Origin: Olivibacter domesticus
Lineage (GTDB): Bacteria; Bacteroidota; Bacteroidia; Sphingobacteriales; Sphingobacteriaceae
Direction of reading: 5' to 3'
NCBI RefSeq assembly: GCF_900109575.1
Contig: NZ_FOAF01000003.1
Coordinates: 310,001 to 374,000 of the forward strand
Length of the DNA stretch: 64,000 nt
The notes under the pieces are model-generated. The model saw only the letters and a program-made list of their open reading frames with translations, was not told where the DNA came from and ran no database searches. A program made the translations under genes and the position numbers. Shown piece after piece: positions 52,064 through 62,380 of this stretch; within the stretch, counting starts at the first letter, position 1, and each line of letters begins with the position of its first letter.

Positions 52064-53278
52064 ATGAAGGAGTCTCATCATTATTCAAGAAAAGAGTTTT
52101 TAACGCGCAGTGGACTGATGTTCTCGTCGCTGGCCTTAGATAAACTACCTGTATTTTCGAGTGGAATATTAAACGATCATCTACAAATAGGTGTTATTGG
52201 AACGGGGTCGCGTGGCACGGGTTTAGCCAAATTATTGACGGAGATCAAAGGGGTAAAGATTACCGCATTATGTGATGTTTATCCGCCTCATCTTGAAAGG
52301 GCCCGTACAATGATAGGGGATAAGGTATCGACTTATACGGATTATCAAAAACTGTTGGCGAACAAGAACATTGATGCTGTCGTCATCGCCACGCCGCTCT
52401 TTTTACATTATCCCATGGCAAAGGATGCCATCCAAGCTGGAAAGCACGTCTACCTTGAAAAAGCGTTGGCATACGATATTCCACAAGCGATCGATTTAAG
52501 GAAGGTAGTGGAAGCATCTCCAAAGATATTTCAAGTAGGGTTTCAATACCGCTATTTCGCACTTTATCATAAAGTGAAGGAAGTGATCAGTCAAAATTGG
52601 TTAGGGAAAATTACACATGTTGAATGTCAGTATAATCGCAACTCCAATTGGCGCTTTCCGGTAGATGATCCGAAAAATGAACAGTTAATCAACTGGCGTA
52701 TGTATCGCGCCTATTGTGGCGGGCCGCTATCGGAGCTATGTGCACATCAGATTGATGCGGTGCATTATCTGCTGGACAAAAAACCTATAAAGGTCGTTGG
52801 TTTTGGAGGGATCAATTATTGGAAGGATGGTCGGGAGACTTATGATCATATACGAACGGTTTATGAATACCCCGAAGGCATACAGTCGAGCGTAACCTCT
52901 GTGCTATCAAATGCTTATAACGGCTATAATATACGGATTTTAGGTGATCGGGCAACCTTAGAGATTCAACGGGATACCGCATTTATCTATGCGGAGTCGA
53001 CAAAGAACCAACAGGGTACGGTTGATGGTGTTACCGGTGCCACGCTCTTGGCGAGAACACAAGGGGAAGCGGAGGAGTTGATTTTTAAGGAAAAGAATGA
53101 GCAGTTACCTGATCCTACCGTCCTTTCCTTACAACACTTTATTCATTGCATTGTGACAAATGACAAGCCCTTATCTAATGTACATACGGCATATGATAGT
53201 ACGATTGCCATACACATGGGCAATTTAGCCGCCGAAACGGAGACTGTTCAACACTGGAAACCTGAATATACGCCATGA
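52064..53278 (+). CDS. Gfo/Idh/MocA-family oxidoreductase (404 aa)
   Basis: NAD(P)-dependent sugar oxidoreductase family. The start at 52064 (MKESHHYSRKEFLTRSG) gives a Tat-like or export-type N-terminus with a single arginine (SRKEFLTRSGLMFSSLAL). It is followed by the Rossmann motif IGVIGTGSRGTGLAKLL near residue 43, VVIATPLFLHYPMAKDAIQAGKHVYLEKALAY, and the substrate-domain segment LCAHQIDAVHYLL. The EKP motif of the family is EKA here. In carbohydrate loci these proteins convert or cleave sugar derivatives; a GH109-like mechanism is possible but not shown. Confidence 0.9.
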   Translation: MKESHHYSRKEFLTRSGLMFSSLALDKLPVFSSGILNDHLQIGVIGTGSRGTGLAKLLTEIKGVKITALCDVYPPHLERARTMIGDKVSTYTDYQKLLANKNIDAVVIATPLFLHYPMAKDAIQAGKHVYLEKALAYDIPQAIDLRKVVEASPKIFQVGFQYRYFALYHKVKEVISQNWLGKITHVECQYNRNSNWRFPVDDPKNEQLINWRMYRAYCGGPLSELCAHQIDAVHYLLDKKPIKVVGFGGINYWKDGRETYDHIRTVYEYPEGIQSSVTSVLSNAYNGYNIRILGDRATLEIQRDTAFIYAESTKNQQGTVDGVTGATLLARTQGEAEELIFKEKNEQLPDPTVLSLQHFIHCIVTNDKPLSNVHTAYDSTIAIHMGNLAAETETVQHWKPEYTP

Positions 53279-53302
53279 TATATACCCTAAATAATCACTA
53301 TT

Positions 53303-54796
53303 ATGAAAAGAATTAAATGGATGTTCATTGGTCTTGTAGCACTCATTTCTTGTAGCAAGGCAACAATTGATCTGCAGTCAAAGCAGATGGCAAGTGCTGA
53401 AAAAAAACAAACCAATAGTACACTTGTGGCATTTCCGGGAGCCGATGGTTACGGAAAATCTGCTACAGGTGGACGAGGTGGAACTGTGTATTACGTTACG
53501 AACTTGAACAATTCCGGGCCTGGAAGCTTAAGAGATGCGGTCAGCCAACCCAATAGAACGGTTCTATTCAAAGTTTCGGGGACTATTTTTTTGCAGAGCA
53601 ACCTATTTATTACGCAAAATAATATTACCATTGCCGGGCAGTCGGCGCCAGGTGATGGGATCTGTATTGCTGGGTATGGAACCGCTATACGGGCAAATAA
53701 TATTATCATCAGGTATCTACGGTTTAGATTGGGCGATATTAATGGCATCACAACCGATGCACTCTATACTTCGCTCCCAACAGCGGGAGGAACCCCTTAT
53801 GCAAATATTATCATTGATCATTGTTCTTTGAGCTGGTCGGTAGATGAGATCGGTTCTTTTTATGGTATTACAGATTTTTCGCTCCAATGGTGTATACTGA
53901 GTGAGAGCTTATACAAATCTGCCCATGAAAAAGGAACACATGGCTATGGAGGAATTTGGGGTGGGAATCGGTCTTCCTTTCATCATAATCTGCTCTCCCA
54001 TAATTCAAGCCGAAATCCGCGTTTTGCGGGAACACTGGCAGCAACCGGTCCTGATGAGGAATTAGTGGATTTCCGCAATAACGTAATCTATAATTGGGGG
54101 AATATAAACTCTACTTATGGGGGTGAGAATGGCGACTATAATATGGTCAACAACTATTATAAATATGGCCCGGCTACGCCAGGAAGTACCGTAAGTAGTA
54201 TAAGCAATAAAAGAAACCGAATATTACAATATACTAGTTATAGTCTTTCTGCCGGTGATACGGTATGGGGAGGAAGGTTTTTTATCCACGGGAATTTCGT
54301 TGATGGATTTCCAGATGTAACTGCAGACAATTGGGAGAAAGGTGTGCAACGCGACAGTTATTCAGGAGCAGCAGCGCTTATTGCCGCCGCCAAACAAAAC
54401 ACACCCTTCCCAACTTTACCTATACTTGCGGGTACAGCAGAAGAGGCCTATCAAGAGGTATTAAACAGCGCAGGGGCGATACTGCCCAAGCGCGACACCG
54501 TTGATAAGCGAATTATTCAGGAGGTAAGAAATAAAACAGCAACATACGAGGGAGCTACTTATGCCTTGGTAAACACGGCGGGTATTCAGCACCCATCGGG
54601 TATTATTGATAGTCAACAAGATGTGGGGGGGTGGCCCACGCTGCAAAGTGTTACGCCACCTGATGATTCGGACGAGGATGGTATACCAGACGTTTGGGAA
54701 GTCGATCACCAACTTGATCCAAATGATCCTACTGACGCAAACCAGTTGGCCGATGATGGATACACAATGCTCGAAAAGTATTTGAATAGTTTGTAA
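53303..54796 (+). CDS. Pectate lyase, polysaccharide lyase family 1-like lipoprotein (497 aa)
   Basis: Predicted to cleave polygalacturonate by beta-elimination. A lipoprotein signal (WMFIGLVALISC) is followed by AFPGADGYGKSATGGRGG and NSGPGSLRDAV, the common opening of Bacteroidota PL1 enzymes. The beta-helix contains IIDHCSLSWSVDE (calcium/catalytic region) and SSRNPRFAG near residue 239 with the catalytic Arg. The C-terminal DSDEDGIPDVWEVDHQLD is a calcium-binding repeat common in such enzymes. It is the last gene of the locus; a strong hairpin (54824-54861) follows 28 bp after its stop. Confidence 0.93.
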   Translation: MKRIKWMFIGLVALISCSKATIDLQSKQMASAEKKQTNSTLVAFPGADGYGKSATGGRGGTVYYVTNLNNSGPGSLRDAVSQPNRTVLFKVSGTIFLQSNLFITQNNITIAGQSAPGDGICIAGYGTAIRANNIIIRYLRFRLGDINGITTDALYTSLPTAGGTPYANIIIDHCSLSWSVDEIGSFYGITDFSLQWCILSESLYKSAHEKGTHGYGGIWGGNRSSFHHNLLSHNSSRNPRFAGTLAATGPDEELVDFRNNVIYNWGNINSTYGGENGDYNMVNNYYKYGPATPGSTVSSISNKRNRILQYTSYSLSAGDTVWGGRFFIHGNFVDGFPDVTADNWEKGVQRDSYSGAAALIAAAKQNTPFPTLPILAGTAEEAYQEVLNSAGAILPKRDTVDKRIIQEVRNKTATYEGATYALVNTAGIQHPSGIIDSQQDVGGWPTLQSVTPPDDSDEDGIPDVWEVDHQLDPNDPTDANQLADDGYTMLEKYLNSL

Positions 54797-54823
54797 TAGT
54801 ATCGCTTTTATTTTATGAATTAC

Positions 54824-54861
54824 GAGTTTTGAGTTGCGCGGATTAGTCGCACTCAAAACTC
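54824..54861. terminator. Strong hairpin between the pectate lyase gene and P14
   Basis: GAGTTTTGAGT (54824-54834) is the exact complement of ACTCAAAACTC (54851-54861), and the stem continues inward with GCG/CGC after one bulge. The genes converge here, so it may terminate transcription in both directions. It is also built of the 7-nt GAGTTTT/AACTGGC-type units of the permease spacers. Confidence 0.6.
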
Positions 54862-54885
54862 ATAACTGGCAACTCACAACTAAAC

Positions 54886-57282
54886 TCACTCACTTCTCAA
54901 CGATTTAACAGGGTTTATAGTAGCAGCTCTGATCGACCGATAACTGATTGTCACAATAGCGATTAGAAAAGTGATGCCGATCGCCGCAATGAATATGTTC
55001 AATCCTATATTGGTTCGATAAGAGAAATCTTGCAAATATTTATCCATGCCCCACCATGCAACTGGAACGGCTATGATAAATGCTATGAACAGTAAACGGG
55101 TGAATTCTTTCCCAAAAATCCAAAGAATATCCTGTACTGTTGCCCCTAATACTTTTCGTACACCTATTTCCTTCGTTTTGTGAAGAGCCATGAAAGAGAT
55201 CAAACCGTATAAGCCTAAACAGCCAATCAAAATGGCTACTAGCGCAAAGCCTTGGATTAATCTCAGCATGGTATGATCCGTTTCATAGAACTGTGCAATA
55301 GCATCGTCCATAAACTGGTGGGAATAAACATAGTCGGGGTAAGTTTCATTCCAGATTTTTTCAAAAGAGGCAAGGGTAGCGCGAAGATGCTGTCCGTTTA
55401 TGCTAACAGAACAGTTAAGATAATCATTTAAATTAGAAACAAGACAAATAGCATCTTTCTCGGTATGAAAAGAGTAATTGTAAAAATCTTTTACAATACC
55501 CACAATTGTACCCTTATAAGTGATTCCACTAACCGATATGTTTTTTCCGATAGCCTCTTCAGGGGAGTGTAAATTGAGTTTCTTTATAAAGGTTTCATTT
55601 ACCAGAAATTCATTGACCGTATCTGATGGGAGCATGTTCCTACCAGCCACTAACTTCAAGTCAAAGGTTGATAGGTATTGATCGTCGGCAAATTTCAAAT
55701 TAACGCCCCAACGTTCGTTTTCTGCACGATTCTCGTATCGTATATTCGTCGTCCTATTTGACCGAGAGGCGGGCGGTTGAAAGTTCAAAGAGACCTTTTC
55801 GACACCATTGATGGTGGATAGACGATGCGCTAATGTGTTTTTCTTTTCTAGATTGCCTGCTTCCGGTATCGGTAAATTAATTATGGCGCTTTTATTAAAG
55901 CCTAAATCAGTATTCCGCATGTAATTTATCTGACTAGCAATAATGAGTGTGCCAATAATAAGTATTTGTGATATAGCGAATTGTCCAATAACTAATATCC
56001 GACGTAATCCAAAACCGCCAACCTCTTTTTGTGTTATTTTACTTTTTAAAGCAATGATTGGTTGAAATCCAGCCAATATTAGACTTGGATAGGAACCGGC
56101 GAGCACTATAACAAATAAAGTAACTCCCAGTAAGAAGGAAGGCATTTGCCAAGAAGTAAATAGTTGTAATTGAACTTCTGATTTAAACAGGGCATTCATA
56201 AGAGGAAGTGCCGAATAAGCTATTCCATAAGCCGCTATAACCGAAAATAGTGTAATAACGGTAGTTTCGGCCATAAACTGCCAAAATAACTGCTTCTTTT
56301 TGCTACCTAATACTTTTCTTATCCCAACTTCTTTTGCCCTCTTCATGGCTTGTGCCGTGGCTAAATTTGTAAAGTTTATACAAGCGGTAGCTAGTAAAAG
56401 AAACCCAATAAACAGTAATGCCCATATATATTTTTTGTTTACTTCTCCATTGTAGACAGGATTAAAATGAATATCTTCAAGTGCTTGCAGCTTAAAATTC
56501 CATATTTCGGCCTCCCGACCTTCATAATGTTTTTTGGAAGTTTCGCGTAATGCCTTCTCTACAGTAGCTACGGTCACTCCAGGTTTCAGTAGTGTGTAAC
56601 ATTGTGTACCACTATATACGCCACCCCAACTATCTTCCCGAGCTAATATTGCGTCCCTATCTTTTAGTTTGGCATAGGAGAGAAAAATCTCTTGGCTGAG
56701 ACCTGTATTAGCCGGGAAATCTTTCAGAACGCCGGTGATAACAAAATCAGTACTGTTATTAATTTTTAGAATTTCACCTAGTGGGTTCGGCTTGCCGAAG
56801 TACTTTTTTGCAATATTCTCGGTTATAACAGCTTCGTTGGGCTGTTTAAGTAAATGATTTCGGTCTCCAAAGAGTAAAGGGTAGTTGAAGATGTTAAAAA
56901 AATCACGTTCTGTATAAGCGACAATGTTTTCCTCATTAAACTTTTTCTTTTCGATAGTATGAGGAAGGGCTACCAAAACATCCCGAAAGCTAATTGACCG
57001 CGCCGTATATTCGTCAAAATCGAAATCATCATGAAGAGCCTTGCCTAAGGGAGGCGGAACCCCTGCAGAATGATCTACTGTCTCATCTTGCCACTCTGTT
57101 ACTAATCGGTAAATACGGCCCTTATGTTGATGAAAGTTATCAAAACTAAGATGATAATAGGCCAGCGCAAAGATGAGCATTGCACATCCTATCCCTAAGG
57201 ACAGGCCCAGCACATTAATAATGGTAAACGATTTATTTCGTTTAATGTTTCTCCAAGCAATTTTGAAATAGTTTTTTAACAT
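54886..57282 (-). CDS. FtsX/MacB-type ABC transporter permease (P14, 798 aa)
   Basis: Starts [20 protein letters not shown]. Signatures [13 protein letters not shown] and [13 protein letters not shown]; here the second signature is preceded by ALH in place of the usual FTT or FQ. Ends NPVKSLRSE. The first domain carries [15 protein letters not shown] near residue 80, similar to P13 and P6 in position. The C-terminal helices are distinctive ([20 protein letters not shown]). It is the last gene of operon VI, which enters the window from the right, and it converges with the pectate lyase gene. Confidence 0.95.
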   Translation of the reverse strand: MLKNYFKIAWRNIKRNKSFTIINVLGLSLGIGCAMLIFALAYYHLSFDNFHQHKGRIYRLVTEWQDETVDHSAGVPPPLGKALHDDFDFDEYTARSISFRDVLVALPHTIEKKKFNEENIVAYTERDFFNIFNYPLLFGDRNHLLKQPNEAVITENIAKKYFGKPNPLGEILKINNSTDFVITGVLKDFPANTGLSQEIFLSYAKLKDRDAILAREDSWGGVYSGTQCYTLLKPGVTVATVEKALRETSKKHYEGREAEIWNFKLQALEDIHFNPVYNGEVNKKYIWALLFIGFLLLATACINFTNLATAQAMKRAKEVGIRKVLGSKKKQLFWQFMAETTVITLFSVIAAYGIAYSALPLMNALFKSEVQLQLFTSWQMPSFLLGVTLFVIVLAGSYPSLILAGFQPIIALKSKITQKEVGGFGLRRILVIGQFAISQILIIGTLIIASQINYMRNTDLGFNKSAIINLPIPEAGNLEKKNTLAHRLSTINGVEKVSLNFQPPASRSNRTTNIRYENRAENERWGVNLKFADDQYLSTFDLKLVAGRNMLPSDTVNEFLVNETFIKKLNLHSPEEAIGKNISVSGITYKGTIVGIVKDFYNYSFHTEKDAICLVSNLNDYLNCSVSINGQHLRATLASFEKIWNETYPDYVYSHQFMDDAIAQFYETDHTMLRLIQGFALVAILIGCLGLYGLISFMALHKTKEIGVRKVLGATVQDILWIFGKEFTRLLFIAFIIAVPVAWWGMDKYLQDFSYRTNIGLNIFIAAIGITFLIAIVTISYRSIRAATINPVKSLRSE

Positions 57283-57359
57283 AATAGTTGTTCGTTATCC
57301 GTTGTTAGTTCTTAGTTAAGGAATGACGAATAACCAATAACGAAGAACCAACAACTAAT
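57283..57359. repeat. Intergenic inverted heptamer repeat, near-copy of 62305-62380
   Basis: Left arm GTTATCC-GTTGTTA-GTTCTTA-GTTAAGG, right arm AATAACC-AATAACG-AAGAACC-AACAACT. The arms can pair over about 28 bases with mismatches. It is nearly the same as the spacer before P16, although the neighbouring genes differ. Confidence 0.75.
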
Positions 57360-59744
57360 TTATTCACTTCTCAATGATTTCACAGGGTTGGCTCTTGCCG
57401 CTTTAATTGTTTGAAAACTGACAATAATAATTGTTAAAACAATGGTTCCTATCGCAGCAGAGGCAAAAATCCACCAAGAGATGTCTGTCCGATATGTATA
57501 TTTTTGCAACCATTCATTTAAAAGATAATAAGAAATGGGGATTGCAACGAGACAGGATATCCCTACTAACAAGACAAAATCTTTGGATAACAATTGCCAT
57601 AATTGAAAGAGGTTGGCACCGATGATTTTGCGTATGCCAATTTCCTTTGTGCGTTGTTCTGCTGTAAAGGAGGCCAGGCCAAACACGCCTAAGGCGCTGA
57701 TGATGATGGCCAGCGAAGCAAAGAAAGTAGCCAGTTTTCCTATCCGCTCTTCTTGTGCAAATTTTGCGGCATATTCCGTATCCGCAAACTTGTAATCAAA
57801 TGGGGCATTTGGAATCACTTCTTTGAAAGTGTTTTCAATAATGGGAAGGCATTCTGCCATGCTTTTTTGTGGATTCAGCTTTAAATTGATCCAGGTTACA
57901 TTATCATAATTTAATAAATAAACAGTTTGCTTTACCGGATTAAACGGAGAATCCATAATCAAGTCGTTTACAATACCAACCACGCGAAGGTTCATGCCGC
58001 TCCACTTAACCATTTTACCTATCGGATTTTTTATACCCATGAATTTTACGGCGGCTTCATTAATGACGATAGCTGCTGAATCGGTAGCGAAAGACCTTGA
58101 AAAATCTCTTCCTTCTTTAATGCGCCAGTCGACCGTCTTACCAAATTCATGTGTCACCCAGATCGTAGCAAAGTCGGTAGAAAGATCAGGGTCTTTACCT
58201 TCCCAATCAAAACCTCCACTATTGGACCATACGCCTGTAAGCGGACTAGAGGATTCGGATAACTCTTCGATAACACCTTTTTCTTTCAGCGCAGCTCGCA
58301 ATACCTCAAACTTTCCGTAAAAATCTGGCGTCTTCATATTAATCATCATCAAACGTTCTCTGTTATAACCTACTGGTCGGTCTTTGGTATATTGAATCTG
58401 GCGAAAGACGATAATCGTTCCGATAATAAGAGCGATGGAGATGGTAAACTGTATGGTCACCAATACTCTGCGTGGTATGGCAGCCGATTTGCCTACTTTG
58501 AAGGTACCTTTTAATACCGCTAAAGGATTGAAAGAAGAGAGGTAAAAAGCGGGATAGCTTCCTGCGATTATACCGGTTAATAGGGTGAATAGCATCCCAT
58601 ACGCCCAGAACCAGCCGTTGGTCCATAAAATGGATATTTTCTTATCGGCAACCTCATTAAACCAAGGTAAAGCTAGTACAACAAGTAGAATGGAAAGAAA
58701 AAAGGCAATAAAGGCGATAAGAACAGACTCGCTTAGAAATTGAAAAACCAGATCTTTTTTTGGAGACCCCACCGTTTTTCTGACACCTACTTCTTTGGCC
58801 CTTCGTTCCGAGCGGGCTGTGCTCAGGTTCATAAAGTTAATACAGGCCAATAGTAGTACAAACACGCCTATTAAACTGAAAAGTTTAACATATTCGATGA
58901 GGCCACCAACCACTTTCCCTTCTTTCCATTCGTTTCTTAAATGCCAGTCTTTCATTGGGTGCAAAAGGATCTGGGCATGAAACTTTTTATCCTCCTCAGA
59001 AACCTTGTTCAACTTGGCATTTGCAATATTTTTATTAACTATTTCGAAAGAGCTGCCTTCTTTGATCTGGGCAAATAATTGAAACGAGTTATTGCCCCAT
59101 TGTGTTTCTGCACGTTTAATCCAAGCTTCGGACGTGACATAGAGCTCCCATGGAGCTATAAACTGAAGGTTTCTAAACGTTGTATTATAAGGGGAGTCTT
59201 CATAAACAGCTGTTACCTTCACATCAAGCTTTTGGTCAATTTTCATAAGCTCATTGATTGGATTTTTGTCTCCGAAGAACGCTTTGGCTGTCGACTGGGA
59301 AAGCATAATGCTATTCGGATCTTTCAAACCGTCGATACTCCCTTGCAATAACTTTAAGGAAAGCATTTTTGGACCGTCAACATCTATATAGATGCCACCC
59401 TGCGTCAGATTTTTATCATGATGCGAAAGGATGTGCTCTCCTTCCCATGAGGCCATAGCTATGTAGTCAAAGTTATCATTGTAATTGGCTTTTAATTCAG
59501 GTCCTAAAGGCTTAGGAATCGCTACCCCTGAGTATATTTCACCATTCCATTTTTGGGTTTGCACGATCTGCCCGATGCGCTCATAATTTTTAAAATAGTT
59601 GTTATACGATAACTCATCCCAGATCCATAACGCAATTAAGATAAATACAGCCATCCCCATAGCGAGCCCGGCAATGTTAATAAAAGAAGACTTCTTGTTT
59701 TTTAACAAGTTCCTCCAAGCAATTTTGAAATAGTTTTTCAGCAT
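57360..59744 (-). CDS. FtsX/MacB-type ABC transporter permease (P15, 794 aa)
   Basis: Starts [20 protein letters not shown]. Signatures RAKEVGVRKTVGS and RTKEIGIRKIIGA; ends NPVKSLRSE. It is the close relative of P12 (31693-34083), sharing long identical stretches in the membrane helices. The main differences lie in the first periplasmic domain (EGEHILSHHDKNLTQGGIY here, ENHVLSDDKQIIKQGGMFM in P12) and around residue 505-520. The pair therefore may recognise different ligands with the same membrane part. Leader hairpin at 59771-59788. Confidence 0.95.
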   Translation of the reverse strand: MLKNYFKIAWRNLLKNKKSSFINIAGLAMGMAVFILIALWIWDELSYNNYFKNYERIGQIVQTQKWNGEIYSGVAIPKPLGPELKANYNDNFDYIAMASWEGEHILSHHDKNLTQGGIYIDVDGPKMLSLKLLQGSIDGLKDPNSIMLSQSTAKAFFGDKNPINELMKIDQKLDVKVTAVYEDSPYNTTFRNLQFIAPWELYVTSEAWIKRAETQWGNNSFQLFAQIKEGSSFEIVNKNIANAKLNKVSEEDKKFHAQILLHPMKDWHLRNEWKEGKVVGGLIEYVKLFSLIGVFVLLLACINFMNLSTARSERRAKEVGVRKTVGSPKKDLVFQFLSESVLIAFIAFFLSILLVVLALPWFNEVADKKISILWTNGWFWAYGMLFTLLTGIIAGSYPAFYLSSFNPLAVLKGTFKVGKSAAIPRRVLVTIQFTISIALIIGTIIVFRQIQYTKDRPVGYNRERLMMINMKTPDFYGKFEVLRAALKEKGVIEELSESSSPLTGVWSNSGGFDWEGKDPDLSTDFATIWVTHEFGKTVDWRIKEGRDFSRSFATDSAAIVINEAAVKFMGIKNPIGKMVKWSGMNLRVVGIVNDLIMDSPFNPVKQTVYLLNYDNVTWINLKLNPQKSMAECLPIIENTFKEVIPNAPFDYKFADTEYAAKFAQEERIGKLATFFASLAIIISALGVFGLASFTAEQRTKEIGIRKIIGANLFQLWQLLSKDFVLLVGISCLVAIPISYYLLNEWLQKYTYRTDISWWIFASAAIGTIVLTIIIVSFQTIKAARANPVKSLRSE

Positions 59745-59770
59745 CGTGTATGTTTTATGGTGCTTCAGCT

Positions 59771-59788
59771 ATCCGCCAGTCGGCGGAT
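59771..59788 (-). promoter_or_regulatory. Conserved leader hairpin upstream of P15
   Basis: ATCCGCC-AGTC-GGCGGAT, a perfect 7-bp stem with a 4-nt loop, 27-44 nt before the P15 start. The flanks GTGCTTCAGCT and GGTTTTAAC match those of the P10 element exactly or nearly so, whereas the stem differs by one compensated pair. Confidence 0.65.
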
Positions 59789-59859
59789 GGTTTTAACCTC
59801 TTCTTATAGTTGTGAGTTCAGTCAAGCTCATAACTGGCAACTGATAACTCGTAACTGAT

Positions 59860-62304
59860 TTATTCACTTCTCAACGATTTTACCGGATTGGCCAAAGCGG
59901 CTTTAATAGCTTGGAAACTCACCGTAAATAAGGCGATTACAATCGCAACTAAACCCGCTAATGCAAATACCCACCAATCAATATTGATGTGATTTGCAAA
60001 ATCTTCTAACCATTTATTCATGGCCCACCACGCTATTGGTGAAGCGATTACAATGGCAATGAAGACAAGCAATATAAAATCCTTAGATAGCAGTTGTATA
60101 ATGCCGTTTACACTCGCCCCCAGGACCTTCCGGATGCCAATCTCCTTTGTGCGCTGTTCAGTGGTGAAGGCCGCCAAACCAAATAAACCTAAGCAAGCAA
60201 TGAATATAGCTAATACCGCGAAGCTCGTGAAAATGTTCCCCGTTCGGTTTACGTCGCTGTACATGTTGGCATACCCCTCATCTAGAAAGGTATAACGAAT
60301 AGCTTGATGCGGTGAGAAAGATTTCCAAACGGAAGAAATACGTTGAATAGTTTTATCTAGGTCGGTACCTTTTACTTTAACGGCTACCATGGTGGGGCTT
60401 TTGGCCAAGCTCATGCATAATGGAATGACATTGCCCTTTAATGATTCAAAATAGAAATCCTTCACCACGCCAACGACAGTATATGTCGTTCCGTTAGTTA
60501 TTTGAGCACCAATAGGATCCTTCAATTGGAGGGATTTAGCCATACTTTCGTTAATGATAACCGACTGAGAATCGGTGGCCATGGCTTTGGAAAAATTCCG
60601 TCCGGCAGCAAGTTGCATACCCAGCGTATTGATGTAATCCTCATCTACCTGCCAAAACTGCCCTTGAACGTTACCCACTTCCAAGCGCTTGTCAACCCGG
60701 TTAAAGCCATTACCATTACGCTTTACACCACTCATCCTGATAGGCATATAATCACCAATCGTTGCGTTTACTACATCTGGTAATTTTTTGATTTCATCTT
60801 TAAAAGTGCTTATATTACTTTCAAGTGTGTTTGTGCCATGTAGTATCACTACATGATCTTTATCGAAACCGATTTTCTTATTTAGGATATACTGCATTTG
60901 GCCATTGATAACCATTGTACATATAATAAGTAAAACGGATGCTGCAAACTGGAAGATGACAAGCCCGTTCCGAAGCATTGGATTTTTGGCGCCCTTACTG
61001 AAATTACCTTTTAGTACCTGTATGGGTCTAAAACTAGAAAGATAAAAAGCTGGATAAATACCGGCGATTAATCCAATCAATAAAGCTGTACAAATTGCCG
61101 AAGGAAGGAGCCACCAATCTGCCCATGGAAAGATCAGCGTTTTTCCTGAGATTTCGTTAAAAATGGGTAGGAATAGCCAGGCGAATAAAATGCCCACTAA
61201 AATAGACAGGAAGCTATAAAGCATCGATTCCGTAAGAAATTGATTCACTAATCCACTACGATAGGAACCTACTACTTTGCGGAAACCTACTTCTTTGGCT
61301 CGGCTGGCAGATTTTGCTGTGGATAGGTTGATAAAGTTTATACAAGCGATAAACAGAATGAATAACGCCACGCCACCGAAGAGCCAAATATAACGAATGT
61401 CGCCCCTTGGTACATGTTTATAATCATCAATATCGGCCGAATGTAGATGTATGTCTTTTACAGGTTGCAATGAAAGCCTAACTTTACTTGCTTCTTTTTC
61501 AGGGTTTTTTATTCCATTTGCAGTCATCACTGGTATGACATATTTTTGAAGGATTTGAGTAGTTAGTTTCTTTTCAAAAATTTTTGAGTCTGTGCCTTTT
61601 TTTAGTTTTAAATAACCCACGTAATTACTGGCATTCCAGTTATCCTGCTCCCCGTTATAGAAACTTATCCCCGAAAGGGTTAAAAGGAAATCATAGTTGT
61701 GTAAATGAGAAGCTGAGGGAAAATCTCTTATTACCCCGCTAATCGTATAGGGAATTTTATGGTTGTTATTTAAGTAAATAATTTTTCCGATAGGATTTTG
61801 ACCCGGGAAAAACTTTTCTGCTTTTCGTTGCGTTATGACCATCGTGTTCGGATTATCCAATGCATGGTCCCGTTTTCCATATGTCATTGGAAGCTGAAGT
61901 AGATCAAGTAGTGACTGGTCAATATATGTAAAGCCTTCTTCGTAGATACTTTCGGGATTTTCACTGGTAGTAACCTGATTACTGCCTGCCCCGTAGAACA
62001 AATCATTTGGCATTAAGCGACCAGCAAATTCAACGTCGGGGAGATCTGCTTGAATGGCCTTATTCAGTGGGGCTGGAAATGCTGTTCCTTTGGAAATCTG
62101 TCCTTGATCATTTTCTTCTCCAACCACTCTGTAGATTCTATCACTATCGGGATAGGTGTTATCGTAGTCAAGCTCATGCCGAATGTAAATTCCTATCAAA
62201 ATACAGGCAGCTATACTAAAAGCAAAACCTCCAATTTTAATGGTCGAATACATTTTATATTTTAAAAGATTCCGCCAAGCGATTTTTATATAGTTTTTCA
62301 GCAT
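59860..62304 (-). CDS. FtsX/MacB-type ABC transporter permease (P16, 814 aa)
   Basis: Starts MLKNYIKIAWRNLLKYKMYS. TM1 is unusual: IKIGGFAFSIAACILIGIYI. Signatures RAKEVGFRKVVGS and RTKEIGIRKVLGA; ends NPVKSLRSE. It is the tandem duplicate of P17: both have RNGLVIFQF, NKKIGFDKD(H/Q)VI(I/L)HGTNTL, MSGVKRNGNGF/MEGVKRNGNSF and FTSFAVLAIFIACLGLFGLA. The first periplasmic domain contains ENDQGQISKGTAFPAPLNKAI. Second of the operon VI genes visible. Confidence 0.95.
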   Translation of the reverse strand: MLKNYIKIAWRNLLKYKMYSTIKIGGFAFSIAACILIGIYIRHELDYDNTYPDSDRIYRVVGEENDQGQISKGTAFPAPLNKAIQADLPDVEFAGRLMPNDLFYGAGSNQVTTSENPESIYEEGFTYIDQSLLDLLQLPMTYGKRDHALDNPNTMVITQRKAEKFFPGQNPIGKIIYLNNNHKIPYTISGVIRDFPSASHLHNYDFLLTLSGISFYNGEQDNWNASNYVGYLKLKKGTDSKIFEKKLTTQILQKYVIPVMTANGIKNPEKEASKVRLSLQPVKDIHLHSADIDDYKHVPRGDIRYIWLFGGVALFILFIACINFINLSTAKSASRAKEVGFRKVVGSYRSGLVNQFLTESMLYSFLSILVGILFAWLFLPIFNEISGKTLIFPWADWWLLPSAICTALLIGLIAGIYPAFYLSSFRPIQVLKGNFSKGAKNPMLRNGLVIFQFAASVLLIICTMVINGQMQYILNKKIGFDKDHVVILHGTNTLESNISTFKDEIKKLPDVVNATIGDYMPIRMSGVKRNGNGFNRVDKRLEVGNVQGQFWQVDEDYINTLGMQLAAGRNFSKAMATDSQSVIINESMAKSLQLKDPIGAQITNGTTYTVVGVVKDFYFESLKGNVIPLCMSLAKSPTMVAVKVKGTDLDKTIQRISSVWKSFSPHQAIRYTFLDEGYANMYSDVNRTGNIFTSFAVLAIFIACLGLFGLAAFTTEQRTKEIGIRKVLGASVNGIIQLLSKDFILLVFIAIVIASPIAWWAMNKWLEDFANHINIDWWVFALAGLVAIVIALFTVSFQAIKAALANPVKSLRSE

Positions 62305-62380
62305 AATTTTGTACGTTATCCGTTGTTAGTTCTTAGTTAAGGAATGGCGAATAACCACTAACGAAGAACCAACAACTAAT
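62305..62380. repeat. Intergenic inverted heptamer repeat, near-copy of 57283-57359
   Basis: Same arms as 57283-57359, with only a few substitutions and a one-base length difference. It separates the duplicated genes P17 and P16. Confidence 0.75.
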
